From Adiantum capillus-veneris (lineage: Eukaryota > Streptophyta > Polypodiopsida > Polypodiales > Pteridaceae): a stretch of DNA of 64,000 bases. This document shows positions 35,885 through 47,023 of the stretch, piece by piece. How positions within the stretch are numbered: position 1 is the first letter of the stretch; each line of letters opens with the position of its first letter. The notes below the pieces were generated by a model, which was not told the DNA's origin, searched no databases, and was given only the letters and a program-made list of their open reading frames with translations. Location: assembly GCA_014529385.2 (NCBI GenBank), contig CM043967.1:4835001-4899000 (forward strand). Reading direction: 5' to 3'. A program made the translations under genes and the position numbers.

Positions 35885-36047
35885 GTACTATCTATGAAAG
35901 AGGGACATTGGAATAGCCTTTATGATGCTTTTGAGGAGGCTGTTGGTGCAGATGCGAATGAGACTAAAGGATTAAATGCTGTAGAAGCAGTTGACAGAAT
36001 GGAGATAGTATCTGGAGAGCCACATCCACCTAAGTTGAGTTACAAAG
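35885..36047 (+). CDS. NOV-like gene, exon 3 (tentative)
   Basis: This is an open stretch of 54 codons plus one base, between acceptor TTCTTACAG and donor AAAG|GTAAAC. It encodes VLSMKEGHWNSLYDAFEEAV and ends EPHPPKLSYK. It follows exon 2 in phase 0. The phrase with W-x-S-x-Y-D resembles, as I recall it, the N-terminal half of NOV proteins. The host region is otherwise full of repeats, so such a clean coding stretch stands out. Confidence 0.58.
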
Positions 36048-36078
36048 GTAAACACTTCATTTACTTTTTTGCTTGAAG

Positions 36079-36145
36079 TTAACAGGGCAATTTATGAAAG
36101 AGTTGTGAAGGCAATCAACGTCAACCCTGAGATTGGAATTCGATG
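36079..36145 (+). CDS. NOV-like gene, exon 4 (tentative)
   Basis: This short exon follows a 31-base gap that would be an unusually small intron (GTAAAC to TTGAAG). It reads VNRAIYERVVKAINVNPEI and ends GIRW, with donor GATG|GTAAGT. The phase matches exon 3. An alternative acceptor seven bases later would create a stop. The tiny intron is the weak point; the two stretches might instead be read through in a different gene model. Confidence 0.5.
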
Positions 36146-37506
36146 GTAAGTAGGCATGCTTTTAAAGTGCTTTGGTGCCTTCAGAAAATTTCTGTTTTTA
36201 AAAACAGCAATTTTTACAAAAAACAAGAAGATTTCATGCAAATGGCAGAGATGGCTTTGAGTACCTTTCTGTTCAGTAGACCTGTAATTCAGGCGGCTTT
36301 CCATGCAAACTCTTTGTTGGAACTTTTAGCTTGTTTGTTTAATGGGAACTTATGTATTCTGGAAGCTGCTTTATCTTGGTCATGTTTAAAAACCTTGAGT
36401 TGCAAATATAATTTCACTTTGCTTTTGTGCACATATCTGATAAACAATCGATAAGATCATGAGGCCTGCTTCCAATAACATACAACGAAAGAAAAAAAGA
36501 AAAGTTACTCTTTGTATTCAAAGAACCACAGAAGCGCACTAATTCTTGAGACGTCTGGCCCCTCTCCCAAGCTTGCAATAAGCAACCACACCATGTAAAC
36601 TTCCCAGACATGTGAACAGACCCTATGTATATGGACACACAAAGAATAGCTAATGAAGTCGAATCAAGAAACTTCGAGCTCCACACTTTCTCAACGTGTG
36701 TAAAGAACTACTTGAATCGAATGATTTTGCAGAAGGAAAATCATGAGTCATGATGGGGTTAGTAATTTTATCAAGTGAACCACTCATTTATTATCCAATA
36801 GAGCATTTTTCACTCACATAAAAATGAACAAAACGACAAAAACATGTTCCTATTTCTAGTTAGCAAAAAGAGTATACATTGGGTATATTATAAAATCGAG
36901 CCAGCATCCTGCAAGCAACCAAACCTTAAGCCTGTAGCGTCATAACCTTACAGGCTATGCAAAGTGGCTGAAGTCGACCTGCCTGTAGTGCGTATTGAAG
37001 CCATGAGTTGTAGCTGTGAAGTTTGAACTGTGAGAGCGAGAAGCTGAGACTTGAGAGTCAAAGAGCGGTGTCCACTTGTGCCTACCCGTGGCCGTGGGCT
37101 GTCGCTTATAAGCTAAGCGCTGCTTATACAGGCTATTATTGAAAGGTTCAAGCCTTGAGACCCAAGTTTCTTGGAGTGTTGGGAATGGGGAAAACATCAG
37201 GTTCTGAGTGGGAGTTTGCACCCATGTGGAACAGAAAGGAAGAGGAATGTACCACTGCAGATACAAATTTTGTCCTCATGAGTGGATGGGGAGGGCCTTT
37301 GCGTCCACATCGTGAATATTTCAGGCCATGGTGTCGACAAATGTAAGCGTGCACTGGAGGATGTCAAAGATGTATGCAGGCAGGTATAGGCAGGTATGCA
37401 TGGAAGTAAGGCAATTGATGAAGAAGTGGTTGATTTGGGAGTCGCTTAGGGTGCCTCAACCAATGCCAAATGTATCCGTTTCTTGTAGTACATGGAGTGA
37501 GGAAAT
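36146..37506 (+). other. Intron sequence without recognised features
   Basis: This AT-rich to mixed sequence contains several short open stretches on both strands, none with a recognisable family or a convincing pair of splice sites. Confidence 0.45.
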
Positions 37507-38232
37507 TGTTGGAGTTAGCCCAACTTGTGACAAGGCTTGCATAAATTGGCTAGACCGGAGGTCCTAACGCCTTTAGGTTTTTAGGTTTGGATGGCTAGAT
37601 TAGTTTATGGATAAGCGCGTTCGTGCGGCAATAGTTGTCACCAATTGCTGACGTGTCAAGCCACTGAAGAACGGAGCCGACTTGCAAATCTCGGCTGAGG
37701 GGCCTAAAACCTAAGTGAAGAAGCAGAAGCAGCAGATATACGGAATTCCGTAATTCACGCTGGCTTGCTGATGTGGCGGATTTCGCAATTCACACTGGCC
37801 TGTTGACGTGGTAGATCGTATGGATTTCCGGATTTCACGTTGGCTTGCTGACGTGACAGATTGTATGGATTTTCTTAAATTGTGCTGGCTGCTTTTGGGG
37901 CCAGATGCTTTTTAGACCGGTTGCTTTTGAGTTTAAGGCTTTTCATGTAAACTGCTTTTGGACCTAGGGCCTTTAAATATGAGGCTAGGGCTCATTCTTT
38001 GGCACTCTTCTGGGAGAAGGTGCAGAGCGTGGAGTACTTCTTGTATTGTGTTGATGCAATAGAAACAAATATCGAAAGGGGCGCCAAGGTTTGGGGCCAA
38101 TACTCTCTGGGGTGGAATTCCGCCACTCTGTGTCCCATGTCGTCTCTCTCTTTCAGTTCAATTGTTATTGAAATGCTAAAAGTCTGTTCAGTCTGTTCTT
38201 TTCTATCGGCACGTGGTGCCCGTCTTGTGATA
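37507..38232 (+). repeat. LTR of a retrotransposon (LTR-1, complete)
   Basis: It starts TGTTGGAGTTAGCCCAAC and ends CCCGTCTTGTGATA, about 726 bases. Inside is GAAAGGGGCGCCAAGG and a TTTAAATATGAGG box that could be TATA-like. It is followed by one spacer base and a primer binding site, so this is the 5' LTR of a + strand element. Confidence 0.8.
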
Positions 38233-38233
38233 G

Positions 38234-38245
38234 TGGTATTAGAGC
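38234..38245 (+). other. Primer binding site (initiator Met-tRNA type)
   Basis: TGGTATTAGAGC differs at one position from the usual plant PBS TGGTATCAGAGC, which is complementary to the 3' end of initiator methionine tRNA. Confidence 0.75.
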
Positions 38246-39183
38246 TTTAGGCGTGTGCTTTTCTGAAAGCATACCGGTCCTACAAAAGAGCAGACAAAGC
38301 AAACCGGCGCTTCCAAAGTCTATTTGAATTTTATTCGAAGTATCTTTGGGTCCCGACCCTTGACCTATTAGCCACTCCCACCCTTACTTCATCGCGCATC
38401 GGACGTGCTCTCCCGTCTTCACCGCTCATGTCTTACAGGGCATAAGCCAAAAATTTCACTTGCAAGAGAAGGATCCAAGATTTGTTTCGAGTCACTGTTT
38501 TTCTCAAAAGCAGTGCCATGCAGATGTTGATGTCTATAGCTACCAAGCCGCACATTCCAAGGACTTGGCAAGCTTTCAAGAAAATTTATGCCCGAAGCTA
38601 TATGGTTTCTGACTTCTTCCTTTGGAGTGCAACTTCTGGCAGAGTGGGTTATCCTAAAATGCTTGCCATGGAAACCCTAACAGATTATAGGTGTCTCTTT
38701 TCGAGCTAAAAACCTTGGAGGTCCAGTGTGATTGCCAAGTCTTGGGACTACCATCACGGCCATAGGAACATTGCTTGTCGAGGCTTGTTTCGAATATTCA
38801 AGAGTTTGTGGATCATGCTGCGGTCGGCTACGACCTTATGGAAAGAACCTAACCCTAATTTTTTTTGCAGGCTTCAAGATGAGAAGCCAGTCGACTTTTC
38901 GAGCTCGACTGATGTCAAGATTGCTTTTTAAGTTTGAGTTCTGTTTGGAACTTGTGTTTGGTGATTGTGTTTGAAATTTATTTGAAATGGATGGTTTTTG
39001 TTTTAAACCTAGATTTCTTTGAGTTTGTCGATGTTCATGCTGGTCATGTTTAGGTTCTGCTGAGTCGTATTTTTGTTGCTCTGTTGTTCTTTGTCTTCTG
39101 TGTTCGCATTCTGTGGAGTGAGATATCATGCACATTGCATTGAGGAGCACCCACTATAGAGGGCACGGCACATTATCTCCGCT
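38246..39183 (+). other. Internal remnant of the LTR element
   Basis: About 940 bases lie between LTR-1 and LTR-2. Only short broken reading frames are present. One phrase (38700-38900) is rich in Ser/Arg without recognisable gag or pol motifs. The element is internally deleted or non-autonomous. Confidence 0.5.
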
Positions 39184-39774
39184 ACAAAGAATGGAGCCGA
39201 CTTGTAGATCCTGGTCGAGGGGCCTAAACCCTAAGTGAAGAAGCAAAAGCAGCAGATGTACGGAATTCTGCAATTCACGTTGGCTTGTTGATGTGGCAGA
39301 TTGTATGGATTTCCGCAATTCACGCTAGCCTGCCATCGTGGCAGATTGTTTGGATTTTCGGATTTTGCGCTGGCTTGTTGATGTGGTAGATTGTACGGAT
39401 TTTCGTAAATTGCACTAGCTGCTTTTGAGACTAGATGCATCTTGGAACCAGTTGCTTTTGAGTTTAAGGCTTTTCATGTAAACTGCTTTTGGGCCTAGGG
39501 CCTTTAAATATGAGGCTAGGGCTCATTCTTTGGCACTCTTCTAGGAGAAGGTGCAGAGCGTGGAGTACCGGCTTGTACTGTGTTGATGCAATAGAAACAA
39601 ATGCCGAAAGGGGTGCCAAGGTTTGAGGCCAATACTCTCTGGGGTGGAATTCTGCCATTCCATGTCGCGTGTCGTCTCTCTCTTTCAGTTCAGTTGTTAT
39701 TGAAGTGCTAAAAGTCTGTTTAGTCTGTTCTTTTCTATTGGCACGTGGTGCCCGTCTTGTGACAATAGTATTGA
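39184..39774 (+). repeat. LTR-2 (5' part missing)
   Basis: It is homologous to the last 560 or so bases of LTR-1, from GGAGCCGACTTG to CCCGTCTTGTGACA. It is probably the partner LTR of LTR-1 or part of a separate insertion. A PBS is not recognisable after it. Confidence 0.75.
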
Positions 39775-39902
39775 CTCCCAGGAAGTTGCTGCCCTTTGGG
39801 CCTTCAAGTGCTATTAGAGCCATGGTTAGGCATTTTAGAAGCTTGTGTGGCAAACGTGAATGAATAAAGGAGAATGAGCGTCCCAAGTTTGGCTTAAGGC
39901 AG

Positions 39903-40045
39903 CTGTTGTTGGGGTAAGCCCAACTTGGGACGAGGCCTGCATGAATTGGCTAGACCAAAGGTCCCTAACACCTTAAGGTTTTGAGGTCTGGATGGCCAGA
40001 TAAGTTTTTGGAAACCTTGCATTAAGCGCGCTTGTGCGGCGACAG
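39903..40045 (+). repeat. LTR-3, 5' portion
   Basis: It matches the first 140 bases of LTR-1, starting TGTTGGGGTAAGCCCAAC. The match stops after GTGCGGCGACAGT and resumes at about 41971, so the LTR is split by the hAT relic. Confidence 0.75.
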
Positions 40046-41970
40046 TACTGGGATGGTTGAATTTTTGAGAGATTGTTACCCTAGAAAATTTGGAAACAAG
40101 AGACACAGAGTCTCTAAAGGCAACCACTCTTAAGGAAGGCTTGTAGAAGCATGGCAATTGCAAGCTAGGAAGAATGCAACCATTGTAGTGCGATGCTTTT
40201 TCTATTTAGAGGACATCGCTCATTGCAAAGCCAGAATTTTTGGATATGATCGAAGCCATTGGCGAAGTGGGACTTCATACAAACCACCTACAAGAGAGGA
40301 TGTATGCTTCATTGCAGTGGTATAGTCATTGCATGAGCCACCTTGATTGTATAACTAGATTATTTTTCCGGCGAAGAGGCATGCTTTTCTTAGATGTTGG
40401 TGTAGATCAACATGTTTTTTACTTTCTCCAGAGACGGATACAACGGATGTATGCTCCACTGCCGTGGATGTATGCTTCACTATATTGGTTTTTAGTATAG
40501 TCATTGCATGAGCCACCCTGATGCATAACTAGATTGAGGCTTATACCATCTATTATTTTCTATACCCATGTGTCCATTGTGTTCACCCCACAAGACAAGC
40601 TTCATTTAGCATCTCCCCGGATCTTTGTACACAATTATAAAAAGATGACATTTTCTCAAAAGGAAGAAAAAACAAAGATTTGCTTGGAATAAATAGGAAT
40701 GGAAGAAATATAGATGAACGATCGTATGCAATGGCTAGTCTGACACCAGGAAAAGGCTGATCGTTAACGAGCTTGTATCATGTATTTATGGCAGTGTGTT
40801 CCTAAAGATTGTTGATACAAGCAATCATATGAGATTGGAGGAGTTTATCTTTGGTATTCTCAAAGATGCTATTCTTGACGTTGGACCATCCAATGTTATG
40901 CAAGTATGCTTGGACAATGCATCAAATTGCATGGTTACAGGAGAGCTTGTTGAGGTGCAATGGCCTCATATCTTTTTTACTCGTCGCACACGATATTGCG
41001 TGTGTCTGCCTTGAAGACATTGGCAGCTTGATATGGGTTTCACCGATTCTTGAATGGGCAAAGAAGATTGTGAGGTTCATAATAGGGAAGCCCACTCTTT
41101 GGCCATGATTCAAACATATAGAAACGTGGTTTGCTTACACGTTTCTTTTTTGTTGGATGAAGAATATACACAAGCTTAAGGAAGATGATGAATGGACAAA
41201 TTCGAAACATGTAAAGAGAAAAGTTATTGGCTTGGAGATTACAAGCAAGGTATTGGAGACAAGATTTTGGGAAGATGCAAGAGAGATTGTGAAAATTTGG
41301 CTCTTATCTTGAAGATTCTTTGCATGGTTGATTAGGGAGGGAGCCAGCCACCATTGGTTTATGAGTTCACAGGTCGGATGGTGGATACAATAAAGAAAAT
41401 GACTAGTGTTGATGATATTAAATTGAAATAGGTAAAAGCTTTTATGCATTGACCCTCAAGACATGATGCATTCTCCTCTTCATGATGCATGCTATGTATT
41501 GCGTCCAATTTGGAGAGGTAAGGGACAAGAGATGAATGAAGAAGTTCAGAATGGGTGGATGTCACTCATTGAGCATTATACACGTGGGGATGTTGTTGAG
41601 CAAGGTGCCTTAATATATGAATTGGATGATTTATTGGTTCTTGTTACTTTTTCTCACTGGCTCGCTCTAGATGAAAGTAGGATACATGAAGGGGTGAAGT
41701 GGTGGGAGTCTTTTGGTGCAAGCACACCTAATTTGTAGCAACTTGCCATTCATGTGCTTTCTCAGGGAAGTAGATTCTCCCCATGTGAGAGGAATAGGAG
41801 CACTTTTTGACAACACGTTGAAACCTTCAAACATTGAGAAATTGGTATACATACACAACAATCTTTGGCTTGTTTCCAAATTCAAGGCTAGAGGATACTA
41901 GAAATTGGAGGTAACTTTGAAAATGATCAATAAAAAGAAAGATGATGAGAGACTTGATGCTTTACAAGAG
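40046..41970 (+). mobile_element. hAT-type DNA transposon relic inserted in LTR-3
   Basis: The segment interrupts an LTR and contains a decayed transposase. I could not find clear terminal inverted repeats or the 8-bp target duplication expected of hAT elements, so the exact ends are uncertain by tens of bases. Confidence 0.65.
40780..41905 (+). pseudogene. hAT transposase (DUF659-type) pseudogene
   Basis: In shifting frames the order of a plant hAT transposase can be followed: DVGPSNVMQVCLDNASNCMV (DUF659-like, with D and N of the catalytic region), CLEDIGSLIWVSPI, LKEDDEWTNSKHVKRKVIG, and then the C-terminal dimerisation block with WWESFGASTPNLQQLAIHVL and SRFSPCERNRSTF, ending EKLVYIHNNLWLV. 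Several frameshifts and stops make it dead. The family call rests on motif order and I am fairly sure of it. Confidence 0.75.
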
Positions 41971-42848
41971 GCTCGTTGTCACAAACTGCTGACATGTCAA
42001 GCCATTGAAGACTCAGAGGGTTAGGGCTCCTCCCCGAGCCTAACCCTGGTCAACTTGCAGATTCTGGCCGAGGGGCCTAAACCCTAGAAGCAACAGAAGA
42101 AGAAGTTCTCAACAACTTACAATTCCTCGTTGAGGGGCTCAATTATTAAAAGTCGTCTCGACTTATGGCACCTCGTGTCACAAACTGGTGACGTATCAAG
42201 TCACTGAAGAGCAGAGCCAACCTTCAAACCACGGCCGAGGGGCCTAAAACCTAAGAAGAACAAGCAGCATCAGAAGAAGAAGTCCTACCAACTTATGGGA
42301 CCCTCTTCAATGGGGCCCAAGTGACATAAAGGGATTAAAATAAAGCAGGACCCACACACACACGCACAAAGATTTGCGGAGCTGATGACGTGGCAGCAAT
42401 ACAGACACTCCAGAAATTGGGCTAACATGTTGACGTGGCAGCTTGTACAGATTACTGCGATGCATTGCTGACGTGGCAGTTGTACGGATTTCCGTAAATT
42501 ATGCTGGCAGCTTTTGGGCATCTCTTTTGGACCATATGCTTTTGAGTTTGAATCCTTTTCATGTAAACTGCTTTTGGGCCTAGGGCCTTTAAATATGAGG
42601 CCATGGGCTCATTCTTGGGCATGCTTCCTGGAGAAGGTGCAGAGTCTGGAGTATCAGCTTGTGCTGTGTTGATGCATTATAAAGAAATACCGAAAGGGGC
42701 GCCAAGGTTTGGGGCCAATACTCTCTGGGGTGGAATTCCGCCACTCCGTGTCGCGCGTGCTCTCTCTCTTTTAGTTTAGTGTTATTGAAGTGCTAAAATT
42801 CTGTTCAGTATGTTCTTTTCTATTGGCACGTGGTGCTCGTCTTGTGAC
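41971..42848 (+). repeat. LTR-3, 3' portion, with internal partial duplication
   Basis: It resumes LTR homology at GTTGTCACAAACTGC. The stretch GTCACAAACTGNTGACRT recurs at 42165, so about 190 bases are duplicated before the LTR continues to its CCCGTCTTGTGACA end. Confidence 0.65.
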
Positions 42849-42849
42849 A

Positions 42850-42889
42850 CCTCCTCTGATGGGGCCCAAGGGCCCAAGTAAATAAAGAA

Positions 42890-42931
<42 letters not shown>

Positions 42932-43440
42932 ATGCCTAGTGTAAAATATGATGATGTGGCTGTTGTACGGGAATTCCGCAAATCTCTCTGACATGCTGAT
43001 GTGGCACTCTACGGACAGCCGGTGATTTCCGCTGACATGCTGACGTGGCATTCTATGAACTTCCACAAATTGTGCTAGCTGCTGACATGGCAGCTATACG
43101 GAATTCCTGAAAATGCGATGGCAGCTTTTGGAGACCAGATTCTTTTGAGTTTGATGCTTTTGATGTAACCGCTTTTAAATGGCCAAGGGCCTTTAAATAC
43201 AAACCAAGGGCTCACTCTCTAGCGTGCTTTCACGTGGAGATGCAAAGCAGTGCCTCGTCGTTGTACTTAGTTGAAGCAATATAAAGAAATACTGAAAGGG
43301 GCACTAGGGTTTGGGGCCAGTGCTTTCTTGGGATGGAACTCCGCCACTCCGTGTCTCGTGTGCCATGCATCTCTTAAGTTTAGCTGTTTTGAAGTGCTAA
43401 AATTTGTTCAGTCTGTTCTTTTCCGTTGGCACGTGGTGCC
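42850..43440 (+). repeat. LTR-4 (partial), with (CA)n
   Basis: It matches the LTR from GGGGCCCAAGT onward, with a CA repeat of about 20 units at 42891-42929, the GAAAGGGGC box near 43295 and the end CACGTGGTGCCC. It directly follows LTR-3 without internal sequence, as a partial tandem. Confidence 0.7.
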
Positions 43441-43987
43441 CTTCTGTTCCACTCGTGAGTCTATGGAGGATGAGGATACAAGGAACATGCATGCAGTTGG
43501 AAATGTGAATGCTAACCAGGATGGAGCTAGCATTGTAGAGACAAATCAGGATTCCATGAGGAGGATGAAGATGAATGATCACATTGTTCAGAAAAGTCTC
43601 ACATGGCTGACCAGGATGAAGCTAGCATTGTAGAGACAGATCAAGATTCCACCTCCTCTTCTTCCTTTGATGAGGAAAATGAAGATGAATGACCACATTG
43701 TTCACAAAGTCTCGCACGGCTCTTTTTGCCTTGGCTGCACAAAGGTTTCTATTTGATTCGCATTTGTTTGAGCTTTGAGCGATAAGGTTTAAGCTATGAA
43801 CTTTCAAAGTTTAGAGTTTCAAGTTTTCAATTTTACGTAGTGTTCTCATGTATTAAGATTGAAGTTTGTATTCTTGTATTATTGTGTATGTTTCAAGTTT
43901 AAGTTCCAGACACCCACAATGAATGCAAGCTCACCCACCTTTGATGTGCACCTTTAAATTTTCCACACCCACCCACACAATGAATGC
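43441..43987. other. Spacer with a short direct repeat
   Basis: It contains a phrase repeated about 110 bases apart (GATGAAGATGAATGANCACA at 43566 and 43682) and a palindromic-looking CTCACCCA repeat near 43930 and 43992. There is no recognised gene. Confidence 0.4.
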
Positions 43988-44990
43988 AAGCTCACCCATC
44001 CTTGATGCATTCTTGTGCAAACTCGACATTCTCGCATGCAAATGCATGAATGCCATGAATGCTTGCAAATATGGTTAGGGCCCAACGATAATCCTCATGT
44101 AAACCTTGCAAATACATATACACAACAAGTGTTGAGCTGACCTTGCAAAAGGTTAACGCCTTGTTGAAGGCAGTAGTGAACTTTTCAAACCATCGAGTCT
44201 TCATCAAAAGGTTGTGCACTTTTTGTAGTCCTTTCTGAACTTCATGCAAAAATCAGCCCATGTTGTAGGCTTGTCCATTATGTCGCGTCACCAAGTCATC
44301 GCCTTGCTATGAAGGTATAGAGGAATCGTTAGAATCCTACGCTCGTGTGGTTCCTCATGGAGGTCAAAGGACTTCATCCATTGATGCAACCAATTGTTGA
44401 TTGTTGCTAGCTCGATACATTCTTTCTCTTCCTTTGAGAAGATGGTTTTTTTTTGTAGAGAATAGTAGCAGTGTGGACGAAGATTGTTGGGGACCTACGT
44501 TTGCAATTGTCGCATCTGTGTCTCGATTTCAGAAAATCGTGCTATCAACGGCTACATGAAATTTTTGAGAGCTAGTACATGGGCGTTGAAACCTTGCATG
44601 GTCCCATTCAAGGAAACATGGACAAACGTTCGTATGGACGTTCGTGTTTGCGTGTTTTCCAAAGCGGCATTGATGTGGTGATCCAAATTTTGGAACGTAG
44701 TTTTAATCCATGAGTAAACAACGGGAGTATGAGTATTATTAGGTGTGCTTTCTAGCTCGGAATCCAAGCCACAGGAATCTATCTTGAAAAGTTGATGAGA
44801 AACACCAATATGTGCCAAAAAATGCGATCAATTTTCCACTTTTCGTGTTGCGAAAAGGCAAAATTTGTTGTACTGCGGCATCGAGGAGAGTACCTGGAGT
44901 GTTGCAGGCTATAGTGGGGCTGCGAGAGCGCGAGCAAATGTGAGAGGGAGGATGTGGGAGAGAGGAAAATTGAGCTTGAGAGTGACATCT
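43988..44990 (-). pseudogene. Ty3/gypsy-like gag relic
   Basis: On the - strand the capsid-like order is visible: WLHQWMKSFDLHEEPHERRI, LTIPLYLHSKAMTW, and TTWADFCMKFRKDY. After a frameshift comes a helical stretch (44000-44240). An N-terminal part lies at 44552-44988. Stop codons and frameshifts interrupt it. A Met-tRNA-type primer site lies further upstream on the same strand (45251-45540), which fits the order LTR, PBS, gag. Confidence 0.65.
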
Positions 44991-45250
44991 GAGAGTTTTT
45001 ATCCTTTTGGTTTCAAACTTGTGAGTTTACAGGTTTCGCATTAAGAGAGGCCCCAAAGTTTAAGAACTTTTGGCCTCATCTTTAAAAAATAGAACAATTT
45101 AAATGACTAAGCTTAAAAAGAGAGAACCCATCCTGTAAAAACTCATGTACGTGCCGATTCAAGAATCAAATGCAGCGTGGCAACTCTAATTAGCAAATGA
45201 TTGTTCACCTCCACACAAGCTCATGAGAAGAAAAATCAGCAAATAAAGTT

Positions 45251-45540
45251 ATTTTCATCAATAATTACATGGAAATTAAATAAGCCGACCCAAAATTAAT
45301 TCATTAGATGCGCACATAGTCCATTCCGTAGCCAAGCTCGCTATGATACCATAAAACGAAGAAGAGGGAGGATCTCGGGGCTACTTGAACCACCTATTTT
45401 CGTCAATAATTACATGAAAATTAAATAAGCCGACCCAAAACTAATCCATTAGAAGCACACATAGTCCATTCCATAGCCAAGTTGGCTATGATACCATAAA
45501 ACGAAGAAGAGGGAGGTTCTCCCGGCTACCAGAACGGCCT
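45251..45540 (-). repeat. Tandem duplication of a 145 bp leader carrying a PBS-like site
   Basis: There are two units of 145 bases, starting at 45251 and 45396, roughly 90% alike. On the - strand each contains TATGGTATCATAGC, close to the Met-tRNA primer binding site. They sit upstream of the gag relic. Confidence 0.7.
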
Positions 45541-45803
45541 ATGGACACTTGTCAACGACGGCTGATCGTAGCCACCTGCGGAAACACCCTCTAGCTTGGG
45601 CCACCGTCCAAGGATGTAGGCACACACTTGTAAGACTGACTGTCCGACACCACCCCGTCTCACCTTCTCTAGGTGACCTCGTGCATGCCTAGCCTCACAG
45701 GCTGACCGCTAGCGGTTTGCTAGTGGAGGTCATCCTGCAAATGATGCCTTGGCCTCCTTTTTTAAATGACCGGCTACACTGGCCGTGTTCACACTACATC
45801 TGC

Positions 45804-46240
45804 TGGACACCCATCTTGACGGTGTCATAGACTAGGTCCCCTTTCCTATGATGGGGACATAGCACCAAGTTAGGTTCACAAAGATGCTAGGTAATAGGAC
45901 AAAGCCCATACGTTGGACACCCATCTTGACGGTGTCATAGACTAGGTCCCCTTTCCTATGATGGGGACATAGCACCAAGTTAGGTTCACAAAGATGCTAG
46001 GTCATAGGACAGAGCCCATACGTTGGACACCCATCTTGACGGTGTCATAGACTAAGTCCCCTCTCCTATGATGGGGACATAGCATCAAGTTAGGTTCACA
46101 AAGATGCTAGGTCATAGGACAAAGCCCATACGTTGGACACCCATCTTGACGTGTCATAGACTAGGTCCCCTCTCCTATGATGGGGACATAGCACCAAGTT
46201 AGGTTCACAAAGATGCTAGGTCATAGGACAAAGCCCATTG
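45804..46240. repeat. Minisatellite: four tandem units of 110 bp
   Basis: Units begin at TGGACACCCATCTTGACGG (45804, 45914, 46024 and 46134) and are nearly identical. The last lacks one base. High identity suggests recent expansion. Confidence 0.92.
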
Positions 46241-47023
46241 GCCCTGTGCTATAGGTGTATGAGCGTGCTCAGCTTTTGGACTATGCCCATTGTGAGTGTA
46301 GTATGAAATACTACATTCACTATTGTAGTATGCCTGTACCTTGTTGACTCTTCTGTGGCTTGACCATTGTCATTGGGTATGTTGGTGGTAGATTCGGCAA
46401 TGACCGCACTGGTGCCTTAGGTTTGTTTAAGCTTGTTAGATGGCCTCTCTTTTTTCAAGAGGGAATTTCTTTAATCAATTTAGCAGCTTGGGTTTTTCTA
46501 TAGGGGCTTAACTCTTCTATGATTTTCAAGAGCTGTTCACCGTGCAGACTGGTTTCTTCCTAGATGTTGGATAAATTCAGCAGCAGTTGAGAGCTAAGTA
46601 ATAGGAACTGCTGTTGCCAGGCTTGTTGGAGAGCTGATTGAATCCCATTTTCTTAGACTTTGTGACGAGTCATGCTGATCGATAATACCATCCACAGTGG
46701 AGGCCATTGTCTGGTGTTTAAACTTGCTGCACGTCTCTTGATGCGTGAAGACATGTCTAGAGCTTTGCTGTGTGAAAATCTTTGGTGGCCTTTTCAAACG
46801 ACTTTTGCAGAGTTTGGCTATTCCATATGTGTTTTATTATCCCATTCCTTGCGGAGGAAATCAGTTTTAGCAGTCACTTGTAAACATTTCAAAGATTTGG
46901 TGCGTTCATGGTGAAAGATGGCTGAAAGGTTTGCAGAATTGCTACTGTTTTGCTGTCTGGTAGCTCAGTATTTCCGTTCCTGATGTTGATTTCTGCCTCT
47001 AATGTTGATCGCTTGCACTGCAG
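46241..47023 (+). other. Intron sequence before exon 5
   Basis: It ends in CGCTTGCACTGCAG, the acceptor of exon 5. A + strand open stretch at 46672-46914 (CLVFKLAARLLMREDMSRAL) has no recognised family. A possible 41-base exon at 46621-46661 is discussed in the findings. Confidence 0.5.

Noticed and set aside
37155-37346. Open frame with SGWGGPLRPHREYFRPW as a gene
   Set aside because: Short, no homologue recognised, no splice context, and overlapping open frames on the other strand.
42891-42929. CRISPR-like or other regular array
   Set aside because: It is a plain CA microsatellite. No spaced identical repeats with unique spacers occur anywhere in the window.
46672-46914. Open frame CLVFKLAARLLMREDMSRAL as a possible exon
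   Set aside because: No family resemblance, and no splice pair that fits the phases of exons 4 and 5.
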